DNA from: Beaufortia kweichowensis
Taxonomy: Eukaryota > Chordata > Actinopteri > Cypriniformes > Gastromyzontidae
Assembly: GCA_019155185.1 (NCBI GenBank)
Contig: CM032817.1
Location: forward strand, 10,498,034 to 10,562,033
Direction of reading: 5' to 3'
Length of the DNA: 64,000 bases
In this document: piece by piece, positions 42,937 through 53,184 of the stretch
How the letters are laid out: every line of letters begins with the position of its first letter
Position numbering within the stretch: the first letter of the stretch is position 1
Position numbers and translations under genes: made by a program
Notes under the pieces: model-generated
Seen by the model: only the letters and a program-made list of their open reading frames with translations
Database searches by the model: none
What the model was told of the DNA's origin: nothing

Positions 42937-45900
42937 TTATACGATGTCCCGGGTTCGTCGGATGGCACAGCACAGGAGCATGCTGAAGATCATACCGAAG
43001 ATCTGTCAATTACAAGGTCTGAGGTTAATGTCTGATGAGAATAAGAGCAGATATATCTCCAGGTTCCTGCCCAAAAATGAGCTTCATTTTAGCTTTTTAG
43101 CTGGGAACCCATGTTGCTGGAAAGCCTCACACTCACCATGATCACTCCAATGCCAATCCCAACACCTCCAATGATGTGAAGCTTACTGGTGAAGATTTCT
43201 TGGATAGCATCTGGGCAGCTCTAAGTCAGAAAATGACAAATGTAACAACAAAAAACAAATGCAAGTACAATAAAAGAAAAGATGATACTAATATCAACAT
43301 TTCACTGAGGTGTCATTATTAAAATAAAACGTTAGGTACTGTAGTGATAAGGATGTCTAATCCCTCCTTTTTTGGGCATGTGTCAGCTGGAAAATCAATC
43401 GCTGTTCCTGTTGGGCCACAGCACTTCAGCTAAGAGCACAGAAAATAAACAATTAATAATCTTTATGCGTTTCATGCTTTCACAAACAATTTTTTACTTG
43501 TCTAGCTTTTTACACAAAAAGGAAAACTTACTCCATACTGTATCAATCGCAGCGTTTCTTTCAGAGCCTCTTGCTGAGTTTCTTTGTACTTGGCATATGT
43601 CTCTATGTAGAACTGTTTGACATCTGACACAATCTGTAGAATAATAAGACACGATAAGAAAATGAAGAAGAAACCAAGAAGAAGATTAAGAAGAAAGCAT
43701 CACTGAATATGAATATCACACACCTTATCTTTATTGGACAATCCCCAGATTCCTGCAGCCACTTCTGCCGCAAAAATGATAAGCAGGAACACAAAGAACT
43801 GAAGAGAGACACATATGCAACGTGAATAAAGCTGTACAAGTAAATAAGTCGCTTTGGATAAAAGCGTCAGCTAAATGCCTAAATGTAAGAAGTGAAATAG
43901 CAGTTGTTATATTAACAGTATGGCACGTTTAAAACATTTTTATTGTAGCCTCATAATTACTGCTCAATTAACAGTAATAGTTTGACAGTAAACGTCATTC
44001 ATGTAATGGGGCCAAACATGGATTTTAATTTTGAATTAACCACCATTATTTAAGTATAACAAAATTCTTGGTTTGGAGAATGGGTAATTGACAAATAAAT
44101 GTGTGTCTGTGTCCTATGGTGTAACAGCAAAAATGCAGAAAAAAATCAAAATATACAAATAGCATGAGAGATTTACCTTCTTTGCTGGAGTTACAAATAG
44201 GATGAGAAGGATTTATCTTACTGTAACTGTTAGTATTTTTTTCAAAAAATGTTGTATGTCACACCATATAACATAGACTTTTGTCAACTACACGAATACA
44301 GAATGAAGGAGATCTAACCAGTCCAAGCATGCAGGATGATTCTTTTATAGCTCCACAGCAGCCGAGGAACCCGACCACCATCATTACGGCACCGGCCACG
44401 ATGAGGATATACACCCCTGAAGTAAACAAAAGAAAGAGATAAACATACTTCTAAATCAACATGCATTTATTTTTGTGTGCATTTGTTAAATTTTTGTTAT
44501 TTCTTTGCTTCCTTAGCCCAAGCACAGTATTAAATCTGGGATATTTAAGTGTATTTTTGAGCTAAAGAAACTACTGACTATATAAATGATATCTTTTTCC
44601 TACAGCTAGCTTGTTGGTTAAAATAAGACCAAAGCATGCAAAATATGCAAAACTAGTCGAGGAAAAAGCGTACCGTGCCGTATCCACAGAAACTCTGTAA
44701 CATCTACCTGCTTTTCTAGACATTTCTAAATATTTGGCATTGCAGAACGACCCACTGTTTTCAACTGAACACATGCCTACTAAATTGATCATGTTTCTGG
44801 GTTTAAAAAACCCTTTAATAATACTTGAGTAAGGAAAATTAACTAAAGCAAAACAAAAGTAGGTGGCAGGGAGAACATAATGCGAGTTCTGTTGACGAGG
44901 AGGAGAAAGGCGGCTCTGTGAGGCATGATGGAAAGGGGCAGAGAGCTGGCATCATGTGGGCCAAACGCAGTTTCATTTGAACAGCACGGCCATTATAACT
45001 CACAGACCTGCCCCTAAATATAACACAACTCAACTCACACAAATACAGCAATGTATTCAGACTGCTTATACATTTTCAGCTAAGCCTCGAGTATCTTTTA
45101 TTATGCTTTCACGTTGAACATGTTTGTTTTTGTAATGTAAACACAAGCGCTGGCAGGCTAGCGGCTTTGAAACGGCTTCAAAGAATCCTGATTGTTTAAT
45201 GATCAAAGGCAACTTACAACCCTTACAAAACAATGATGATAATATCGGTATATCGTTTATTTTAGTTAAAGGGGCTTTTGTGCTGGTTTATCTTTCAATC
45301 ACATCATTTCATTTCTGTCATTTGTGAAGTAATCATAAAGCATCATTTACAAAAGGGTCTTGATTGGGTGTGGCTCATTCCCATGACTACCATCATACAC
45401 AAACACTGCTTTTCAAGAACTGATTGAGTCAGAACTGATTGATTCAGGCAATAAGTGGAGGTATGTGGATTTGTTTTCTGATAGCAGCTTTATAGGGACA
45501 TTAAAGACTGGAAAGCCAAATCTCACCTGTGAGAAACACAGAAGGTGAATCTTGGGCAGAAAAGAGTCCTTTAGTTTTTTCATCAAAACGCAGCCAGAGA
45601 CCAACAGCCAAAACTCCAGTACCCGCCAGCTGAAAAACAAGAAAAGAAAATGTTTTAGTATATAAAACCCTAGTAAGTGGCAAAATGACTCAGAGTGCTC
45701 ACATTAACTATAGCCACAGGTCATGCATGGCATTATTTACAAGGGTGGGGCACACAGGAAACCAGGCACAAAACCAAACATTTCACTCGGTTTCTCAGAG
45801 AATGAAGTCCAACAGGCCCTACTGAACAAAGGCATTGACATACGCACTGAAACTGACCCAACAGTCTTACTAGCTCGCTTTCTCCCGTAGGGTCTCCCCT

Positions 45901-48036
45901 GTGCAGAACAAACACTGAGAAAGAGATATGCAAAAGTATGCGGCATAAACTACAGTTCATCTTGCTCAACTCCATGGAAATGAATTTCCATGACGTTACA
46001 ATGTGACATGAATGAGTAACACATTCACTCAGTTGTAATCACTCTGTTCCTACATGCCTACATCTGACAAAAACATTATTTAAAGGGCACTTTAAAGATC
46101 AGACCAGAGGACACTTCTTGAATTCTCATTCATCCACCTATGCATTCGTGCAAAGGGTGGGTCTGTGCATTCCTATAATGCTTTGACTAAAGATGTAAGA
46201 AAAACATTCTAGCCAAACCTGCTTTCACAACTTTACCACCCACAACATGATTCACAGTGAGTCAAGCGTGTCAGGGGTGTGGAGATGCTCTTAAAGATAC
46301 CCATACCAAATACACACAAAAATCCCATCATCCCACTTAAACTTCATCAGATGTGAAGGGTTTTATATTTTTAAACTTCCTTAAAACTGTTTACAAAGGT
46401 TTATCTGGTAATTTCCTCACCACACCTGATGAGTCTGATGAAGGTCAAAGGTCCAAACAAAGCAGTTGTTTAAAAACAGTGGTTAATGTTTATTTGCTTA
46501 CCATTCTTCTGTTCAGAGCTCAGTCTTGTTTTATAAACAAGCATGTAAGCAACAGAAACAAGGAGATTGACTTAAATGAGCACCTTATTCCTCTCAAATA
46601 GCAATGATTGTTGATCATACGGGATGATTCAAGTAATTTGGAGGGATAATTCAGACAAAATTAAAATTGTTTACTCACTATCATGTCATTCCAAACCTGT
46701 ATGACTGTATGAAGATATTAAGAAATGTCTCAGTGGTTTTGTGTTTATACAGTGAAAGTCAAAGAGGGTCAATGTTATTTGGTTACCAACATTTTTCAAA
46801 ATATCTTGTTTTGTGTCTCGCAGAAGAAATGAAGCTATAAGGTTTTGGACTAACATAAGGGTGAGTAAATAATCAACATTTTCATATTTGGGTAAACTTT
46901 ATTTTACCCTTTATTGTTTAAATTCTCAATACCAACAAGAATACTACAGCAAAAATTAATACTTGTCTAATGCTTCAATTTAACATTCTTAAATTGAATA
47001 ACCAATACTGAATTAAACTACTAAAGCTACATTCAGTCGACAGCAGTGAATATTATTCACTTTCTTGTGTTGTTTCATAAAAATTACATTATAAACAGCA
47101 TACTTAAAGACCTGATGCACAGATAAAATATTGTCACACATAACTGTTTACCGTTTACATCCAATTAAGACATAACTGACTGTATTTACATGAATATTCA
47201 TTAAGCGCTGTTGACATCATTTTGAGGTACAGTAGGCTATCAAAAGTTGAGACACAATTAACAATTTTTTTTCATGATCTTAAAAATCTTTTAATCTAAA
47301 GGTGTATATTTCAATGCTTGAAATGACTTTTGCAGACAAAAATATAATTGTGCCAACATATTAATTTCTTTAATTAGAAAATTAAAATGTTCTTTAAAAA
47401 ATGTTTTTGAAATGGGTTATTTGGAGCAAATAATGAATAAAATGCAGCCAATAAGAGTCCAGCACAGATCTAAATTCCTTTAGTAATTCCCATGTTGAGA
47501 CCTCAAAAATAGTAACTCAATAATAAAAGTAAATAAGATGATCAAAAATAGCATAGCGTTTATTTATTTTGGATGCTTTTAGTCACAACATAGTTCCTAC
47601 TGTTAGAGTTGTGTTATTTCAGGGTTTTGATGGGTTAACTATGGGTAAAAAAAACTTAAAAAGTGTTTCCAAACTTTTGACTGGCACTGCACATTTGGAG
47701 CGCACCAGAGTTTTGCGCACGCAGAAGCGCACGAATCTGCCGGTCAGGCAAAAAGTCATTTTATTGCGTTTATAATAACATCAAACAAGACTTAATACCA
47801 TCATTTACACTGATAGTTTCGAACCTTATGAGAATGTAAATCCTCCACATAAGCAGAGGCGTTACAAACTAGTATACCCAAACCACACCTTAATCACGCC
47901 ACTTTAAACACTTCCGCCTTAGTACTATCGCAAGTTTACATCTAAATAAACATACAAACATATAAATACATACCCAGAAGATGAAGTTGAAGATAAAGAG
48001 CAAGTATTTAATACACTGAAGTCCACCTGCAGCCAT
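42937..48036 (-). CDS. cd9: CD9-type tetraspanin, complete eight-exon gene
   Basis: Minus-strand exons in order: 48036-47974, 45629-45527, 44416-44319, 43798-43724, 43633-43532, 43429-43340, 43220-43137 and 43002-42937. They give 226 residues, against 228 for human CD9. Four hydrophobic helices are visible: CIKYLLFIFNFIFW plus LAGTGVLAVGLWL; VYILIVAGAVMMVVGFLGCC; LFFVFLLIIFAAEVAAGIWG; and IIGGVGIGIGVIMIFGMIFS. The large outer loop has the tetraspanin CCG motif plus the two other family Cys (TCPKK, SCPDA). Juxtamembrane Cys pairs (GCCGA, LLCCAIRR) are palmitoylation candidates. CD9 organises membrane microdomains with integrins and Ig-superfamily partners and acts in cell fusion and exosomes (family knowledge). 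The start has a good context (A at -3, G at +4). Which fish cd9 paralogue (a or b) this is cannot be told here. Confidence 0.94.
43841..43888 (+). repeat. SINE 3' tail fragment
   Basis: AAGTCGCTTTGGATAAAAGC followed by GTCAGCTAAATGCCTAAATG is the widespread conserved tail of teleost tRNA-derived SINEs. No tRNA head is attached. It lies in the cd9 intron between exons 3 and 4. Confidence 0.85.
46643..46898. repeat. Palindromic DNA-element repeat, near full length
   Basis: The left end GGGATAATTCAGACAAAATT leads to TTTACTCACTATCATGTCAT. The right end GGGTGAGTAAATAATCAACA plus TTTTCATATTTGGGT is its inverse. The middle holds GGTTACCAACATTTTTCAAA and GATATTAAG-like words typical of the family. 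It lies in cd9 intron 1. Confidence 0.8.
47228..47691 (+). repeat. MITE, copy 2, both terminal repeats present
   Basis: Starts TACAGTAGGCTATCAAAAGT and ends with the inverse, AAACTTTTGACTGGCACTGC. The core ATAATTGTGCCAACATATTA is shared with the copies at 39,435 and 61,935. At about 464 bases it is longer than copy 3. It lies in cd9 intron 1, just downstream of exon 1. Confidence 0.85.
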
Positions 48037-48170
48037 GTTTAAACTGTGTTTAAATCAGGTTATTGTCGAGGAAACACCTGATACTGAGCGCCTGATACGT
48101 TTCCCACCTGTACACAGATCGACTAAACAAGAATTCTTCTCATGACTCGCCTGGTTTCGTCAAGGGAGAA

Positions 48171-48295
48171 GGCGGGGCAAATAAGGGAAGGCGTGGTTTG
48201 GTTACCTTATTTAGACAGAGCGAAGGCGGGATAAAATGAACAGGGCGTGGTTTGGGTACCGTCCCAAACGAAACGGGGGCAGGGGAGGGGCGTGG
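48171..48295 (-). promoter_or_regulatory. cd9 proximal promoter (GC/KLF box cluster)
   Basis: GGCGGGGC at 48,171, GGCGTGG near 48,190, GGGCGTGG at 48,243 and GGGGCGTGG at 48,287 lie 135-260 bases upstream of the cd9 start codon. All have the G-rich strand on plus, opposite to the gene. No TATA box is obvious. These motifs suit SP/KLF binding, inferred from motif only. Confidence 0.5.
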
Positions 48296-49859
48296 CTTAG
48301 TAATTGGTTTCTTCCGAAGGAAGGAGAGGAGTGGTTTTTAGTGTTTTACCGCGAAACGTTCACGTATGACACACATGGCAAACAACGTGGAAAAGAACTA
48401 ACCAAGTGGAAAGAACCAAACTAATACAATTGATTTACTGTGTTTCACACGAACAGAGTTTAAAAGAATGAAAGGCCCATACAAGTCAAAGTTTCATTAC
48501 GAAGTGCCCATCTTAGGTTTCCAAAGCTTTCCTAGGTGTAAAAATGTAACTCAAGATGTCCTACAGGGACACTGGGAAATCAGAAGACCCCAGATTGTCC
48601 CTTTGCTTGATCCCTTTTCTCTCTCAAAGTAAAAAGAGGGATTTCAGAAAGAGGTTTGGAAAACAACAGCACATTAATACAGATGGATGTGGTTTATAAT
48701 TTCCAGTCCAGATCCAACAATGACCAGAACACCTGATATTATGTTGAAGGTGAGGAAACATGCTTACTATGTCCTACATATACTAAACACATATGTTATT
48801 ATGTTTTAGCAAAATATTGTATATTATATTTTGAATATAAATAAGATTCTATAATATAGTAGGATTCATATTATTTTCTGTATTTATAGTTTTTTGCTTA
48901 TCAATTTTCTAATTAAATCAATGAATTATATTAAATTATAATTTGTAGAAGCAACAGGTATGTGAAACTTAAACTGTAGATGTGTGAATGAAACTTTATT
49001 GATTGAAATGCATTTCTGTTTCGTATGTTTTTGATGCCTTTTTTTAATTAACCACTCAACTCACTAAGAAAGATATCTGATATATTAAAATGTATTTAAA
49101 ACACATAAGTTTAAATATGACAATATATCAGGGTTCTGGATGGGAAATCTAAATGTCTAGCTTCTCATGCAAACACGTTTAGCTTGTATAGGCTACTGGA
49201 TTAAGCTAAACACCCCTGGTGTAGCTTCAAGACAATGGCAACTATATTTGCTAGATATTTTCTTAAACCGTTAAATTTAATTGCACATGCATTCATCTCT
49301 GCACACACAGCCCAGAAAGGAAACTCCAGATTACACTATGACGAAGGCTTGTTTAATTATTATTTATGATTATTTATTTTTAGTTGCTTCCTGGAGATTA
49401 CAGTCATGTAATACAATTTATAGTCAAGAGTCAATCCCCAAATCGAAAAACTCACAAATAAGGCAGACGCCAGACGGTGACGTTTTCCTCTGACCAGACA
49501 AATGTTGTCTGAACGTCATCTTACATAATTAATATTATTGAACCAATCCTTCGCCATAGTGTGTTTATTCTGTTTTTCCTTTCAAAACATTTATATTGGC
49601 CAACACACTGAAGTAGAACAACTATAAGTTTTAACACATATTTTTCCTGTCTGCTTTTCCCTTAAAGATATTTTGTCTTTAGACATTATTCATGTCTGCA
49701 ATTTCAGGATTATTTTCAAAAATTGTTGAAATAGAAATGGGGTATTTAGTCATGTTAGACAGACACAAATTATAATAGAGAGCATATGCAAAGATCATAC
49801 ACAGTTTAGTTTAAAAATACTTAAGCACAATACACATTTACGTACATATGTGAACTTAC

Positions 49860-49928
49860 CCAAAATACAAAATTGAAGATAAATAAGATGTATTTGATGC
49901 ACTGTTCTCCACTAGACAAAGCTGCCAT
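49860..49928 (-). CDS. cd9: Alternative first coding exon of cd9
   Basis: On the minus strand ATG at 49,928 opens 23 codons ending TTTTGG before the donor GTAAGTTC. The peptide MAALSSGEQCIKYILFIF, followed by NFVFW, parallels the exon at 48,036 (MAAGGLQCIKYLLFIF, then NFIFW). Both end after the same Trp in phase 0, so either can splice to the exon at 45,629. No further tetraspanin exons lie between 48,037 and 49,859, which argues for a second promoter and first exon of one gene. The start context is good (G at -3, G at +4). A remnant of a lost tandem cd9 copy is the alternative. Confidence 0.8.
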
Positions 49929-51960
49929 CACGTAAATCCAGTCTATAAATCCAATACACAGCAACAGACGTCTTCTTGTCGATTTCTCGAATGATTCAAT
50001 TCCCAGAGGTCTCTATGTGCCCTTGTGTTGCTAGTCAATGCTGCTGCCCTGAAGGGCTGTGACTGTTTAGAACTGGAAACCCCCACCTCTTCTGGGAGCT
50101 CCTGTTGCTCAGTCTGCCTGTCTGTTTATTTACTTATTTTTTACTTGTTAAACATGCTTAAAGAGGCTCTAGGGGACAACATTTTGCAGGTCTCCCAGAA
50201 AATGGAAGATGCTGACAAATGTTTGGCTCTCATTTGTTCAACTTGGAGTTAGTTTATATTTTTATAATGTCCTGTCATGTCTTCTATTTGTTCTTGGACT
50301 CTTTTACAGGATGTGGGACAGCTGTTATCAGTGGTCATGTAATCAGAGTATTATTTTGGCACTTAACATCTTTCCATGACATGTCTTTATGTATTTGTTA
50401 TTGTAAACTGGTAACCAATCATAATAACCTTCATCAGCACAAAACAAAGATGCAATGCGTAGTAAATTATTATGACACTGAATCTGATTCTAGTTGTCAT
50501 TCGTGATATAAGGAGTTGGTTTAGCTGCTGAGTGTAATGGAACAGGTCCATGCTATGTAGCGTACTGCTGTGAAAATATGTTGCTGACAGTACTGAGGGC
50601 GTCTTTTCTTGCTTAGGCTAGAGGACAAACAAATGTTATTCACCGTTTTTTGCTGAGATTACCCAAACATTTGCACTTAGTCAGAAAGCCACACTGACTA
50701 AGTGCCTCATAAAAGCCAACAGACCCCACCAACAATTTTTTCCTTTACCAGAAATGATCTGATAATTGCAGGATGTCCACATCCTACAATGACACATCAA
50801 CATTCAGGCCCAAACAGTTCTGGTCATAATTGCACTAGCCTCTTCAATAATGTTTAGGTACCAAATCCCTGAATGTTGCATAGGGTTTAAATCATATTTA
50901 TTTTTAACCATCACGCGCCGCATGTGTCATTTGCAGAAGGCAGATAATGTAGATAATTAACATGCACCGCTACCTTATGCAATGATTACTCATGGCTGCT
51001 TCCACACTGAATGTTTACGGTTCTGGATACAAAGTCTCTATAAAGCTGTGCTCTGTCTAATTTTAGAAGTTCTGTCCTTTGATCGATTTTTCCTAAAGCT
51101 GGTGGTGCCTGTTCTCTGGAAAGGCGAGTACAGTGAGGATGACAGTTTTGTTTTGTGCTGAAGAATAGAGCCCATTGTCACGATCAGAGCCGCGTACTTC
51201 TTCAACCCCCAGTGTTTTGACATCCATCCATCTATGGCTGTGATGAACGTCACCCTTAGCAACCAGAGCACAATGACAATCACACATTCAGCCACACATC
51301 GGAATATTTAAGTTGCAGTTGCGAATGGCTTAGAATTGACTCACAATTCAGGAATGATTTTACACCGTGTGTTTCTCCCAGATGCTCATTAAATTCTATG
51401 GCCTCTGTTCACAAATACAGCCAAATTACTTAGGTATGAAATTCCACAAGACTTGACCTCAGAGTGACATTTCACCAGTAATTTCATTGTGAGAGAGAGA
51501 TTACAGAGTAAACAATGTGTGGTTTTGTAAACATCAGATCTGTGTTTTAAGGTCTTGTCTGATGGGGGGGATTTGAAATGTGTGGGCATATCTTGTCATT
51601 AGTAAACAAGACATGAATGTAGTCATATTAAGTGATGTGACCACATCCTAATTTCATCTGCGTCACATTATAATGAGACATTGTGAGAAACCCATTGCAT
51701 AATTGTAAAAATGAAGTGACCATGACTCTGTAAACTCCTAAAAAACGATGTCTTTTAAGTGTGCTAAATGTAGCAGAGATTCCACTTACAACTACAGCAT
51801 CTTCTAACAAGTATGTTTTATTCCTCTTATTATATATTTGATTGTTCTAAATAAAAAAGGTCGATTTGAGAGCTTGTGTGAATGGATTGTATGTATTCAA
51901 CAAAGTTAGTTTTGTAAAAGATGAGTCTTGTAAGTAAAGGGTCAGGATGCTGAGTTACTG

Positions 51961-51974
51961 GCGCCCTCTTGTGG
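51961..51974 (-). promoter_or_regulatory. CTCF-like motif
   Basis: GCGCCCTCTTGTGG, on the minus strand CCACAAGAGGGCGC, differs from the CTCF core CCACYAGRGGGCGC at one position. It could also be the end of a dispersed repeat that carries this word. Binding is not demonstrated. Confidence 0.4.
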
Positions 51975-52759
51975 TCATAAGACAAAATTACTTTCAATAA
52001 ATAAAAGTTAGTAAATGCATATTCCCAGACTGTAGTCTAATTTTATTTCGTTTTTATTATGTATAATTTATATTCAAATTTATATGGCTTCAAATATGGG
52101 ATATATTTAGGGTGCAGTGGTTATTGTAGACCACATGATGGCACACGCTGATAAATATTTTACAACAAACTTTTCCTTAAAAGGGCACTAATTTACATTA
52201 TTCCAGTACATGTTTGGAGTGTAGCATGATTTATCTTTAATCAATTCGTTATCAAGCTTACCCACTCTCAAAAGTATCTCAAAAGGCCATTTCATCAGTG
52301 TGGTATAGGAACCATAAACATTTATTCCATTTGTGTGCAATTTGCTTAACCTGTGCGATTAGGATAAATATATACACATAAATTTACAATTCGTGGGCTA
52401 AATTATCTCAGCTTAAACCTACAGAAGAGGGAAGCACATATGTGTATAAGTAAAGGGTGCGAAATAAATGAGAGCATCAAGGCTGATTTAACGGACGTGT
52501 TTATGAAGAATGAAATGTGACATACTCCCCATTCTTGTTTCCAAAAGGAAATCTAGCAAATCGAGAGCAGCTGTGTGGGTGAGCTCAAGAGAGGCATAAG
52601 CTCAGTTTCTGAATGGAGAAAATTCCATCTGTCTTTCCAGAATGTGCAGGGTTGTATGCTTAATGTACGTGGGACCTCGGTGCCTGTTGAGACCTGAGAT
52701 CAACATTTATCATCTCACCAAGCACAGCTTGGTGGATTTCCCATGATGATTTCCACCAT

Positions 52760-52823
52760 GATGGATGGATGGTTAGATAGACAGACAGATAAGATGTATA
52801 GATAGATGACAGATAAATAGATG
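52760..52823. repeat. GATG/GATA/GACA tetranucleotide microsatellite
   Basis: ATGGATGGATGG is followed by interrupted TAGATAGACAGACAGATA and GATAGATGACAGATAAATAG units. Confidence 0.9.
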
Positions 52824-53184
52824 TTGTAAAAACTTATTTTAACTTTTAAGAATGTGTATTCCTAAATAAGTGAGCTCAATACTTCTAACAGTAAATTTCT
52901 CATCATTAATCAAAAATATAAACTGAATACTCAATGAGCCATGGCTCACAGTGAATGAGATGCCAGTATGATAGTAGACAAAAGTCTTGTCTTGTGCACC
53001 TGAATGCTTTTTTCACCCATGACAGAAGGCCCTGGAAATTAGTTAAAGTTTGGCACAATCATAAGCCCTCACTCTTCCAAGCATTCGTGGTATTAAATTA
53101 AGCCTGGCCAAAGCCTGGAGAGGATTTTGTGCCTTCGCAGTCCCCAGTCTTCTTTACCTAAATGCGTTTCAGCTCGCCAGCGAC

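Larger units (their letters stand above)
49929..53130. other. cd9-ano2 divergent intergenic region
   Basis: The two genes are divergent, so both sets of promoters should lie here. No gene was recognised. A CTCF-like 14-mer is at 51,961 and a GATA/GATG/GACA simple repeat is near 52,760. In human a further gene (VWF) lies between ANO2 and CD9; nothing like it is present. Confidence 0.55.

Noticed and set aside
48037..49928. A second complete tetraspanin gene upstream of cd9
   Set aside because: Only the first exon was found; no CCG-motif exon or further helices lie before the next cd9 exon.
49929..53130. vwf exons or the miR-183/96/182 cluster expected from human neighbours
   Set aside because: No von Willebrand domain wording and none of the mature microRNA words I remember were seen in the window.
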